Source of the DNA: RGIG3009 sp964470515
GTDB taxonomy: Bacteria; Bacillota; Clostridia; Oscillospirales; Acutalibacteraceae
DNA length: 16,028 bases
Reading direction: 5' to 3'
Assembly (NCBI GenBank): GCA_964470515.1
Contig: CAYYDD010000040.1
Location: 1-16,028 of the forward strand
Within the stretch, counting starts at the first letter, position 1; each line of letters opens with the position of its first letter. This document shows, in pieces, positions 6,522-14,040 of this stretch. The notes beneath the pieces are model-generated. The model saw only the letters and a list, made by a program, of their open reading frames with translations, made no database searches and had not been told where the DNA came from. A program made the translations under genes and the position numbers.

Positions 6522-7247
6522 TTAATGATAATCTCGTTTTCCGAAGATTGCCGAACCGATCCGAACCATCGTGGATCCTTCACGGATAGCCTCCACATAA
6601 TCCATTGACATCCCCATGGACAAAATCTCCATAATTATATTATCCACATTTTTACCTCGGATGTCAACAAACAGTTTATACATTTGCTGAAAAACTGCCC
6701 GTTTTTCTGCTTCTGTCCGTAAAATCGGCGGAATTGCCATCAATCCGCGCACCCGAATACCCGGAAACTCCGCAATACACGTCAGCAGTCGCTCCAGCTC
6801 AGCCGCCGCCACACCGCTTTTGGACTCCTCGTTCCCGATGTTGACCTCCACCAGCACGTCGGCACAGCCGCGCTCCGTTTTCACCGCCGCGTCGGAGATC
6901 GCGCGCGCCAAATGCTCGCTGTCCACCGATTGGATCATATCCACCTGCCCGACGATGCGCCGCACCTTATTCGTCTGCAAATGCCCAATGAGATGCGCCT
7001 GCACGCCGTCCAGCCGCAACGCGTCGCGCTTTTCCAGAAATTCCTGCACGCGGTTTTCGCCGATATGCGTGATCCCCGCCGCCAGTGCCGCGTTGATACG
7101 CGCCGCGTCCACGGTCTTGGTCACCGCCATCAGCGTCACCTCGTCACGGCGACGACCCGCAGCATCACACGCCACCCGTATCTGCTCCTCAATGCGTTCC
7201 AGATTTTCCCGCACAAAGGCGCATTCATCGTACGAGCTTCCCGTCAT
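6522..7247 (-). CDS. yggS: YggS/PLPBP-family pyridoxal-phosphate homeostasis protein
   Basis: This 241-residue member of the YggS/YlmE/PROSC family has a single alanine-racemase-like TIM barrel that binds PLP and maintains free vitamin B6 levels; no enzymatic activity is established for the family. The PLP-binding lysine is K44 in AVTKTV. Other family motifs are HIGENRVQE near 61-69, HLIGHLQTNK, VNIGNEESKSG, RGLMAIPP, LSMGMSMDY and STMVRIGSAIFG. The ATG at 7247 has GGGAGAG 7 nt upstream and overlaps the preceding gene by 23 nt. Bacillus carries the orthologue ylmE directly upstream of sepF. The 3' third, roughly 6605-6740, is unusually AT-rich compared with the flanks and contains a promoter-like pair of hexamers. 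Confidence 0.93.
   Translation of the reverse strand: MTGSSYDECAFVRENLERIEEQIRVACDAAGRRRDEVTLMAVTKTVDAARINAALAAGITHIGENRVQEFLEKRDALRLDGVQAHLIGHLQTNKVRRIVGQVDMIQSVDSEHLARAISDAAVKTERGCADVLVEVNIGNEESKSGVAAAELERLLTCIAEFPGIRVRGLMAIPPILRTEAEKRAVFQQMYKLFVDIRGKNVDNIIMEILSMGMSMDYVEAIREGSTMVRIGSAIFGKRDYH
6639..6667 (-). promoter_or_regulatory. Candidate internal sigma-A promoter for sepF-ylmH-divIVA
   Basis: On the - strand TTGACA (6662-6667) is followed after exactly 17 nt by GATAAT (6639-6644), a perfect -35 and a 5/6 match at -10. It lies within yggS codons, in an AT-rich patch of an otherwise GC-rich region. Transcription would start near 6632, about 125 nt before the sepF ATG. The protein sequence there (FVDIRGKNVDN) could force part of the match by chance. 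Confidence 0.5.
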
Positions 7248-8445
7248 ACAGATTCTCTCCCTTCACCGCGATCTTATCGTACAGCCGCGCGTATCCGCTC
7301 TCATCCGTAACCTCACATACCGAGAACCTGTCGTTCGCATCGTGATACAGCACACGGATACGGCGGAACGCCAGCACGTTACCCACCTGCACGTACACAC
7401 CCTGCTCCTGCAGGTCGTTGAAATGGATGGCCTCGTCGGGAATACGGATGCCGTCGTATTGCTTCAGTCGGATCTCCAGCTTCTCCACCCGCACGGTGGA
7501 CAACGCCTGATTCATATGCGTGCACTTGAGAATGAGTGCCGCGTTCCCCTCGGTGTCCTTGTTGATGGCCGCCACCTGCATCGGGATCGCATCGCTGCTC
7601 ACAAACGGCATCCGCACCTCCATCGTCGCCCCGGCCTTCAGCTCCGCAGCCTGCGACAGCGGCAGCACACACGCGAGATACCACTCGTAGTCCCCCACGA
7701 TCTTGCCGATGCCCGTGCTCACGCTCTGCGGCGTGTGGGCAAGTGCCTGCCGCACCTCGGCAACCGACAGTCCCGTCGCGTCGTCGACGTCCAGATAGCC
7801 CTCATAGCCGTCCAGATCGCTGATAAAGTACCCCGCCACCGGCGCGGTCACCTTACCGCTCGCGGCCTGAAAGGATGCCGCCAGCGTTTTCCGCTCGGCG
7901 CGCATCGCACTCAGCCGTTCGTCGTAATTCTCCACCCGCCCGATGGTGATCTGCTGCTTGTTCAGCAGCGTCAGCAGGCGGGATCGAAGCTCCTCCATCG
8001 TTCCAAACGCCATAGACTGCGCCGCCGTCGTGATTTCCAGCCACGTCTGGTCGATCTGCTGGTTGATGGCCGACAGATTGGCGCGGTTGCTCGTGCCCTG
8101 CGCGTTGATGGAGACCAGCGACGCGATCTCCGCATCCAGCTTATCCAGCTCCTGCTGTGCCAGCGCGTCAGCCTCCGACGCAAATACCTCCGCGATCTTG
8201 CCCCCGCGCGACACGCGGCTGCCGTTCTCCGCCGAATAGAACAAATACCCGTTCGGCTGCTCGGTGATGACCGTTTCATCACGGAACACGATGCCGTCAG
8301 TCTCCAACGTCTGATAGGCCGTCACGCGCGTGACGGTCTCGGTCTCCAGCTGCGGCCGGAAGATCATATAGGCCTGATACCCGACGTACACGAACAGCAG
8401 CAACGCCGCCGCGATGACCAGTATCCGCTTGACAATGGGCTTCAT
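7225..8445 (-). CDS. HlyD-like single-pass membrane adaptor protein, function unknown
   Basis: The 406-residue protein has an uncleaved N-terminal membrane anchor (about 7-28, IVKRILVIAAALLLFVYVGYQ) and an extracytoplasmic body. Residues about 48-88 (GIVFRDETVI...GYLFYSAENGSRVSRGGKIAEVFAS) and 198-216 look like the two halves of a lipoyl/barrel-sandwich fold interrupted by a coiled-coil insertion (about 90-190), the plan of HlyD/RND-type adaptors. Beta-rich domains follow, with GIRIPDEAIHF (332-342) near the position of the late conserved adaptor motif. There is no transporter or permease next to it. The ATG at 8445 overlaps miaA by 4 nt (ATGA) with AAAGGAG upstream; a GTG at 8466 is less likely. 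It sits directly upstream of yggS-sepF, so a role at the division site or cell envelope is an inference only. Confidence 0.72.
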   Translation of the reverse strand: MKPIVKRILVIAAALLLFVYVGYQAYMIFRPQLETETVTRVTAYQTLETDGIVFRDETVITEQPNGYLFYSAENGSRVSRGGKIAEVFASEADALAQQELDKLDAEIASLVSINAQGTSNRANLSAINQQIDQTWLEITTAAQSMAFGTMEELRSRLLTLLNKQQITIGRVENYDERLSAMRAERKTLAASFQAASGKVTAPVAGYFISDLDGYEGYLDVDDATGLSVAEVRQALAHTPQSVSTGIGKIVGDYEWYLACVLPLSQAAELKAGATMEVRMPFVSSDAIPMQVAAINKDTEGNAALILKCTHMNQALSTVRVEKLEIRLKQYDGIRIPDEAIHFNDLQEQGVYVQVGNVLAFRRIRVLYHDANDRFSVCEVTDESGYARLYDKIAVKGENLYDGKLVR

Positions 8446-9383
8446 CCGCCCCGCGCTCCTTTCCACTCGGTGATCCTCTGTGCCGCCGTGTCTGCCGCCG
8501 CACCGTCGTCAACGTACAGCGTGGTCATCCACGGCTGGTGACGGAACCACGACAACTGCCGCTTGGCATACCGCCGCGTTCCCTGCTGAATGGCCGCCGT
8601 CACCTCGTCGAGCGTCTGCTCGCCCGCGAAATACGGCTCCCATTCCTTGTACCCGATGGCCTGCCGCACAGTATCGGTATCCGGCTGCTCCCGCAGCCAG
8701 CGTGCCTCCGCCTCCAGACCCTCGTCCAACATCCGCCGCACACGGCGGTCGATGCGCTCGTATAACACCGCCCGCTCACGGAACTCCAAGCGGAAACCGC
8801 ACACCTCGTATGGTGACGGCTCGCGGCGCGACTCCTCGTTTTGCTGTGTGATGGTGCGCCCCGTAACGCGGTACAGCTCCAGCGCCCGCACGATACGCCC
8901 GTGGTCGTTCGGATGCAGCCGCGCCGCCGTCGGCGGGTCAATCGTCCGAAGCTCCCGCAGCAGCGCCTCGCCGCCCTCGTCCGCGATACGGCGGTTCAGC
9001 TCCTCCCGCACCGCGCGGTCACCCGATTGCTCCTCGTAGCGCAGGTTGTCCACCACCGCCTGAACGTATAAGCCCGTTCCGCCGCACAGCACCGGCAGCT
9101 TACCGTGGCCGTGCACTGCGCGAATGGCGGCGTGCGCCGCCTCGGCATACCGCGCCACACTGTACGACGCGTCCGGCGACAGAAACCCCATCAGATGATG
9201 CGGGATGCCCGCCATCTCCTCCTCGGTCGGCCGTGCCGTGCCCACGTGCAGCGTCGCATACACCTGCATCGAATCGGCCGAGATAACCTCGCCGTCAAAG
9301 CGGCGACACAGCTCCACCGCCAACGCCGTTTTTCCCGAGGCGGTCGGCCCCGCGATCACGACAAGCGGTATCCGTTCGACCAT
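8442..9383 (-). CDS. miaA: tRNA dimethylallyltransferase (i6A37 synthase)
   Basis: MiaA transfers a dimethylallyl group from DMAPP to N6 of A37 in tRNAs reading UNN codons, giving i6A, the substrate of MiaB at the head of this array. The 313-residue protein starts with the P-loop GPTASGKT (12-19), followed by DSMQVY (37-42, with the general-base aspartate D37), GTARPT (48-53), PHH (61-63), GGTGLY (101-106) and a later TGRTITQQNE motif. The C-terminal helical part contains GYKEWEPYF and RRYAKRQLSWFRH. The ATG at 9383 overlaps the mutL stop in TGATG; an in-frame GTG at 9386 is a possible alternative. hfq, which follows miaA in many clostridia, is absent here. Confidence 0.95.
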   Translation of the reverse strand: MVERIPLVVIAGPTASGKTALAVELCRRFDGEVISADSMQVYATLHVGTARPTEEEMAGIPHHLMGFLSPDASYSVARYAEAAHAAIRAVHGHGKLPVLCGGTGLYVQAVVDNLRYEEQSGDRAVREELNRRIADEGGEALLRELRTIDPPTAARLHPNDHGRIVRALELYRVTGRTITQQNEESRREPSPYEVCGFRLEFRERAVLYERIDRRVRRMLDEGLEAEARWLREQPDTDTVRQAIGYKEWEPYFAGEQTLDEVTAAIQQGTRRYAKRQLSWFRHQPWMTTLYVDDGAAADTAAQRITEWKGARGG

Positions 9384-11254
9384 CACACGATCCTCCCGAA
9401 CTGCTTTTCGAGCTCACGTGCCGTCAGCTCAAAGCATACCGGTCGCCCGTGCGGGCAGGTGCGCACGTCGTCCTGCCACAGCACCCGCTCAGCCAGCCGC
9501 CGAAGCTCGATCGGCGTGCTGCCGTCCCCCGCCTTCACAGCGGCACGGCACGCCACGGAATGATAGATCCAATCCAGCTGCGCGGTCGTGATCTCCCGCC
9601 GCCCGGCGATCAGTCCGCCCGCGATCTCGCGCAGGCTCTCGGCGATATCGCCTCCCGCCAGCGGCATCGGCACCGCCCGCACGATGAGCGAACGCCCGCC
9701 GAATTCCTCCACCTCAAAGCCCGCCGTACACAGTGCCTCGCCCGCCGCCGTCAACGCCTCCAGCTCTTCGCGGCTGAGCGTCACCGTCACGGGTGCGAGC
9801 AACATCTGTGCATCGGTATGCGCGGTCTGCTTCAGCTCGTTGTATAACAGCCGCTCGTGCGCGGCGTGCTTGTCGATAAAATACACCGATCCCCGCCATT
9901 CGGCGACAATGTAGGTGTGTAGCACCTCGCCCACCAGCCGCACCGGCTCGGGCGTGTCGTGCAGATCGGCAGTCTCGGCGACCGGCACCGCCGGTGTCGG
10001 AGACTCAGCCGCCGCTTCCCGCACCGGCGCGGACTTTTTATCCGCCGCAGCAAAGAACTGCTCCACCGCAGGCCCGTTGTCCCGCAACGTGCCCGTTGCC
10101 GCGCGACCCGACCACGTCGTCGGCGCCTTCGGTCGCGGCGGCTCGGGCAGTTCTATGCGGCTGCCGTCTACCGTTTTCGCGATGGTATGCGCCGTCGCCG
10201 CACGGGGCGTGATGACCTCCTCCGGCGGCCGCACGGGTGCGGTAAAGGTCGCCTGCTTCGGCGCACCGTCGCCCTCCAGCGCGGTCTTGACACCGTGATA
10301 CACCGCGTCAAACACCGGCTTTTCATTCACAAACCGCACCTCGATCTTGGCGGGATGCACGTTGGCGTCCACCGTTTCGGGCGGCATCTCCAGATTCATC
10401 ACACACGCGGGGAACCGCCCTGCCATCACCGCACCCTTGTACGCCTGCTCCAGCGCCGCCATCGCGGTGCGGGTCTTGACGTAGCGGCCGTTGATGAAGA
10501 AATGCTGCATCGTGCGGTTGGCGCGCGCGTTCGCCGGGCGGCAAATATAGCCGTGTACCCGCACACCGCCCAGTGTGTAGTCAATAGGCAGCAGCGTTTT
10601 GGCAAATTCGCGCCCCAGCACCGAGCCGACGCAGGAATATAAGTCGTTGTCGCCGGGTGTCAGTAGCTCCTCGCGCCCGTCGCGGATAAAGCGGAACGAT
10701 ATCTCGGGGTGTGACAACGCCAAACGGTCGATGACCGCCGCCACGGCGTTGGCCTCACCTACGTCCTTTTTCAGAAATTTCATACGCGCAGGCACATTAT
10801 AAAACAGATCCCTCACGATAATGGTCGAACCGCGCGCACAGCCCGCGTCGGTCAGCTCGATCTCCTCACCGCCCTCTAAGCGGTAGCAGGTGCCCGCCAG
10901 CTCGTCCTCGGTACGGGTGGTCAGCTCCACCCGCGCCACCGCCGCGATGGAGGCCAACGCCTCACCGCGGAAGCCCAGCGTCCCGATACGCTCAAGATCC
11001 TCCTCGGTACGCAGCTTGCTGGTCGCGTGGCGCAAAAACGCCGTCGGCACGTCCTCGCGGGCAAAGCCGCAGCCGTTGTCCCGCACCGATAAATAGGTGA
11101 TGCCGCCGTTTTGTATCTCCACCGCAATAGAGGATGCCCCGGCGTCAATGGCGTTTTCCACCAATTCCTTTACCACCGACGAGGGGCGCTCCACCACCTC
11201 GCCCGCCGCGATCAGCTCTGCGGTGTGCTTGTCCAATATCTGAATCTTCGCCAT
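9383..11254 (-). CDS. mutL: DNA mismatch repair protein MutL (endonuclease type)
   Basis: MutL couples MutS mismatch recognition to strand removal. The 623-residue protein has the GHKL ATPase N-domain with ELVENAIDAGA (30-40), DNGCGF (59-64), GTLGFRGEAL (91-100) and FYNVPAR (151-157), a variable proline/alanine-rich linker (about 330-430), and the C-terminal dimerisation/nuclease domain. There, DKHAAHERLLYN (461-472) is the endonuclease motif, with the last expected Glu replaced by Asn472 (Glu473 is next). ACRAAVKAGD (568-577), CPHGRP (600-605) and FGR near the end complete the metal site. QMLLAP (483-488) fits the beta-clamp binding motif. Nicking activity would be expected, consistent with a lineage lacking MutH. 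Start: AAGGAGG lies 7 nt before the ATG at 11254. It is 54 nt from mutS and overlaps miaA by 1 nt. Confidence 0.96.
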   Translation of the reverse strand: MAKIQILDKHTAELIAAGEVVERPSSVVKELVENAIDAGASSIAVEIQNGGITYLSVRDNGCGFAREDVPTAFLRHATSKLRTEEDLERIGTLGFRGEALASIAAVARVELTTRTEDELAGTCYRLEGGEEIELTDAGCARGSTIIVRDLFYNVPARMKFLKKDVGEANAVAAVIDRLALSHPEISFRFIRDGREELLTPGDNDLYSCVGSVLGREFAKTLLPIDYTLGGVRVHGYICRPANARANRTMQHFFINGRYVKTRTAMAALEQAYKGAVMAGRFPACVMNLEMPPETVDANVHPAKIEVRFVNEKPVFDAVYHGVKTALEGDGAPKQATFTAPVRPPEEVITPRAATAHTIAKTVDGSRIELPEPPRPKAPTTWSGRAATGTLRDNGPAVEQFFAAADKKSAPVREAAAESPTPAVPVAETADLHDTPEPVRLVGEVLHTYIVAEWRGSVYFIDKHAAHERLLYNELKQTAHTDAQMLLAPVTVTLSREELEALTAAGEALCTAGFEVEEFGGRSLIVRAVPMPLAGGDIAESLREIAGGLIAGRREITTAQLDWIYHSVACRAAVKAGDGSTPIELRRLAERVLWQDDVRTCPHGRPVCFELTARELEKQFGRIV

Positions 11255-11293
11255 TCCACATCCTCCTTTCTTCTACAACCAAAACCAACATCA

Positions 11294-11314
11294 TCTAACG
11301 TCTGCCGTCTAATA
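11294..11314 (-). repeat. Copy A of a 21-nt dispersed repeat, overlapping the mutS stop
   Basis: The 21 bases tctaacgtctgccgt-ctaata are identical to 14011-14031; the match extends to 25 nt with one mismatch (from 11290 and 14007). On the - strand this copy supplies the last Tyr codon and the TAG stop of mutS, so the end of mutS appears to be set by the repeat. The two GTCT units 7 nt apart give it an internal direct repeat. Confidence 0.85.
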
Positions 11315-13915
11315 CGCCTGCGCTTCCCGATTGAGCTCATACAACGCCTGCATCGCCTCAATGGGAGTCAGCACGTTCACGTCCAGCTCACGCAGCCGGC
11401 GTATCAGCTCGTTATCCGCCGTCGGCAGCAGCGACAGTTGTCCGTTGTCCTCCGCCGCCGTTGTCGGTGCCCGCTGCACCACCGCACCGTTCGCGTTCAG
11501 CTCCTCAAGAATTTCTCTGGCACGCGCCACCACCGCATCGGGCACGCCCGCCAGCTTCGCCACCTCGATACCGTAGCTTTCATCCGCCGGCCCGCGCACG
11601 ATGCGCCGCAGGAACGTGATATCCTCACCGTGCCGTTTCACCGCGATGCTGTAATTGCGCACACCCGTGAGCTGCTCCTCCATCACGGTCAGCTCGTGAT
11701 AATGCGTCGCGAACAGCGTTTTCGCACCCACACGGCGGGTCACGTACTCCAGCACCGCCCGCGCGATGCTCATCCCGTCAAAGGTCGAGGTGCCGCGGCC
11801 GATCTCGTCAAACACGATTAGGCTGTTCGCCGTCGCGTGCTCCAGAATGGTCGCCACCTCGCTCATTTCCACCATAAACGTGGATTGCCCGGATGCCAGA
11901 TCATCCGACGCACCTACACGGGTAAAGATACTGTCCACGATTCCCACCGTGGCACTCTCGGCGGGCACGAAGCTGCCGATCTGCGCCAGCAGCACGATCA
12001 AAGCCGTCTGCCGCATATAGGTGGATTTACCCGCCATATTCGGACCGGTCAATATCATCACACGCTCGTTCTTGCCGTCCAGATGAATATCGTTCGGCAC
12101 AAACGGTGCCTTCAGCAACGATTCCACCACGGGATGCCGCCCGTTTTTAACGGTCAGCTCCCCGCTCATATCAATGACGGGACACACGTAGTTGTTGCGC
12201 ATCGCGACCTCGGCCAGCGAGCAGAACACGTCCACCGTCGATACCGCCTCCGCAGTGCTCTGGATACGCGACAGCTCCGCCGCCACCGCCCGCCGCACCT
12301 CGGCAAACAGCTCGTGCTCCAGCGCAATGGAACGCTCCTTCGCGCCCAGCACGCGGGCTTCCAGCTCCTTCAGTTCCTGCGTGATATACCGCTCGGCGTT
12401 CGCCAGCGTCTGCTTGCGTATGTAATGCGCCGGCACCTGCTCCGCCAAGCTGCGCGACACCTCGATATAATACCCGAATACCCGGTTGTACCCCACCTTC
12501 AGCGTGCGGATACCGGTCTTTTCCTTTTCCTCGGCCTCGATACGCGCAATAACGCCGGTACCGTCGGTCATATCCCGCCGCAACTCGTCCAGCTCGGCGC
12601 TGTAGCCGGGTCGGATAACGCCGCCTTCTTTTACCGTCAGCGGCGGATCGTCCGCGATCGCCGCGCCGATCAGCTCATACACGTCCTGCAACGGGTCGAT
12701 CTGCTCGCGCAGCTCACACAGCAGCGTGCTGTGCACACCCTGCATCCGCTGACGCACGGGACCTAACCGCCCGATGGTGTGGTACAGCGACCGCAGCTCC
12801 TTCGCATTGACACTGCCGTACACCACGCGTGACATAATGCGCTTTAAGTCGTATACCTCGGCCAGCAGCTCCTGCAACTCCTCGCGCCGCATCGGGTCGT
12901 GGAACAACTCGTCCACCGCTCCCTGACGGCGCGTAATCTGCGCCGGGTGCAGTAGCGGCTGCTCCACCCATGCACGCAGCAGCCGCGCGCCCATCGCGGT
13001 GCGGGTACGATCCAGCACGCCCAGCAACGATCCGTGCTTTTTGCCGCTGCGTAGCGTTTCGGTCAGCTCTAAGTTGCGTCGGGTCGCGACGTCGAGGCGC
13101 ATATACTGCACGTCGGAATACACATCCAGATACGCCATCCGTTCCAAGCCGACCTTCTGCGTCATATACAGATAATGCAGCGTGCAGCCCAGTGCGCGCA
13201 CCGCCGAAAATTTCTCATCCAGCTCCGCGTCCCGCAACGTTTTCTTGCGGAAATGCTGCAAAACGATCTCCTCCGCAGCAGCATAATCAAAGCTCGCAGG
13301 CTCGGCCTGCTCCGGCGTGACCGTCAGCCGCTCGGTGAGAAACGTATAGGTTACGGGATCCGCCATCGCCACGTCGTTCATCAGCACCTCACGCGGCGAA
13401 AAGCGGGATAATTCGTTAATAAGACGGGCGCGGATATCCGTCCCGCTTAGGTGGGTGACGTGAACGTCACCCGTGGAGGTGTCGGTAAAGCAGAGCCCGG
13501 CATCGATAAAGCCGTCGCCCACGAACACGATACACAGATAGTTGTTGCGCGTCTCCTCCAGCATACTGCCCTCAATGACCGTACCGGGCGTGATGATACG
13601 CACGACGTCGCGCTGTACAAGCCCCTTGGCCAACGCCGGATCCTCCGTCTGCTCACAAATAGCGACCTTGTAGCCGCGGCTGACTAAGCGGGCGATATAC
13701 GCCTCACAGCTGTGATACGGCACGCCGCACATCGGAGCGCGCTCCTCCTGCCCGCAATCCCGCCCGGTGAGCACGAGCTCCAATTCGCGCGACGCAAGCT
13801 TCGCGTCCTCGAAAAACATCTCGTAAAAGTCACCCAAACGGAAAAACAGGATGCACTGCGGATATTGCTCCTTGATCGCCAGATACTGTTGCATCATCGG
13901 CGTCATCGCCGCCAT
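11309..13915 (-). CDS. mutS: DNA mismatch recognition ATPase MutS
   Basis: MutS binds base mismatches and small loops and starts repair with MutL. The 868-residue protein has the mismatch-reading motif GDFYEMF (28-34, with F30 and E32 as the Phe-X-Glu wedge), the connector, lever and clamp domains, and the ABC ATPase domain with Walker A GPNMAGKST (624-632), the DDLASGQSTFMVEM signature (671-684), Walker B DEIGRGTSTFDG (703-714) and THYHEL (737-742). QLSLLP at 826-831 fits a beta-clamp binding motif, and the tail ends in the usual small helical region. The ATG at 13915 follows GGGAGG by 8 nt. The stop codon lies inside a 21-nt repeat also found downstream of the next gene upstream. Length is typical. 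Confidence 0.97.
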   Translation of the reverse strand: MAAMTPMMQQYLAIKEQYPQCILFFRLGDFYEMFFEDAKLASRELELVLTGRDCGQEERAPMCGVPYHSCEAYIARLVSRGYKVAICEQTEDPALAKGLVQRDVVRIITPGTVIEGSMLEETRNNYLCIVFVGDGFIDAGLCFTDTSTGDVHVTHLSGTDIRARLINELSRFSPREVLMNDVAMADPVTYTFLTERLTVTPEQAEPASFDYAAAEEIVLQHFRKKTLRDAELDEKFSAVRALGCTLHYLYMTQKVGLERMAYLDVYSDVQYMRLDVATRRNLELTETLRSGKKHGSLLGVLDRTRTAMGARLLRAWVEQPLLHPAQITRRQGAVDELFHDPMRREELQELLAEVYDLKRIMSRVVYGSVNAKELRSLYHTIGRLGPVRQRMQGVHSTLLCELREQIDPLQDVYELIGAAIADDPPLTVKEGGVIRPGYSAELDELRRDMTDGTGVIARIEAEEKEKTGIRTLKVGYNRVFGYYIEVSRSLAEQVPAHYIRKQTLANAERYITQELKELEARVLGAKERSIALEHELFAEVRRAVAAELSRIQSTAEAVSTVDVFCSLAEVAMRNNYVCPVIDMSGELTVKNGRHPVVESLLKAPFVPNDIHLDGKNERVMILTGPNMAGKSTYMRQTALIVLLAQIGSFVPAESATVGIVDSIFTRVGASDDLASGQSTFMVEMSEVATILEHATANSLIVFDEIGRGTSTFDGMSIARAVLEYVTRRVGAKTLFATHYHELTVMEEQLTGVRNYSIAVKRHGEDITFLRRIVRGPADESYGIEVAKLAGVPDAVVARAREILEELNANGAVVQRAPTTAAEDNGQLSLLPTADNELIRRLRELDVNVLTPIEAMQALYELNREAQAY

Positions 13916-13957
13916 ACCGATTTCCTCCCGAATTTCAATTCCATCCCCCCCACAAGC

Positions 13958-13999
13958 CTCCCCTGATAAGGGGAGACGTCTGTGGCAAAGCCACAGACG
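13958..13999. repeat. Two-hairpin extragenic palindromic element
   Basis: Two adjacent perfect stem-loops occupy the gap between the YmcA-like gene and mutS. The first has a 7-bp stem CTCCCCT/AGGGGAG with a GATA loop (13958-13975); the second has a 10-bp stem CGTCTGTGGC/GCCACAGACG with an AAA loop (13977-13999). No U-run follows on either strand, so this looks like a REP/MITE-type extragenic repeat rather than a classical terminator. It is directly followed by copy B of the 21-nt repeat. I recall similar CTCCC-loop-GGGAG elements being common in Ruminococcaceae genomes; the family is not verified here. The remainder of 13916-14040 holds only the mutS ribosome binding site. Confidence 0.7.
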
Positions 14000-14010
14000 G
14001 AGAGGTATCC

Positions 14011-14031
14011 TCTAACGTCTGCCGTCTAATA
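14011..14031 (-). repeat. Copy B of the 21-nt dispersed repeat
   Basis: Identical to 11294-11314. This copy lies 9 nt beyond the stop codon of the YmcA-like gene and next to the two-hairpin element, so both known copies sit at the 3' end of a gene on the same strand. Confidence 0.85.
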
Positions 14032-14040
14032 GCTACCGCC

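Noticed and set aside
6820..8541. A 573-codon open frame on the + strand antisense to yggS, the adaptor and miaA
   Set aside because: It lies opposite three well-supported genes, has no recognisable domain, is rich in R, H and L as expected for antiframe reading of GC-rich codons, and lacks a ribosome binding site.
11255..11308. Possible promoter or terminator between mutS and mutL
   Set aside because: The 54-nt gap holds only part of the 21-nt repeat and the mutL ribosome binding site; no hexamer pair or hairpin with a U-run is seen.
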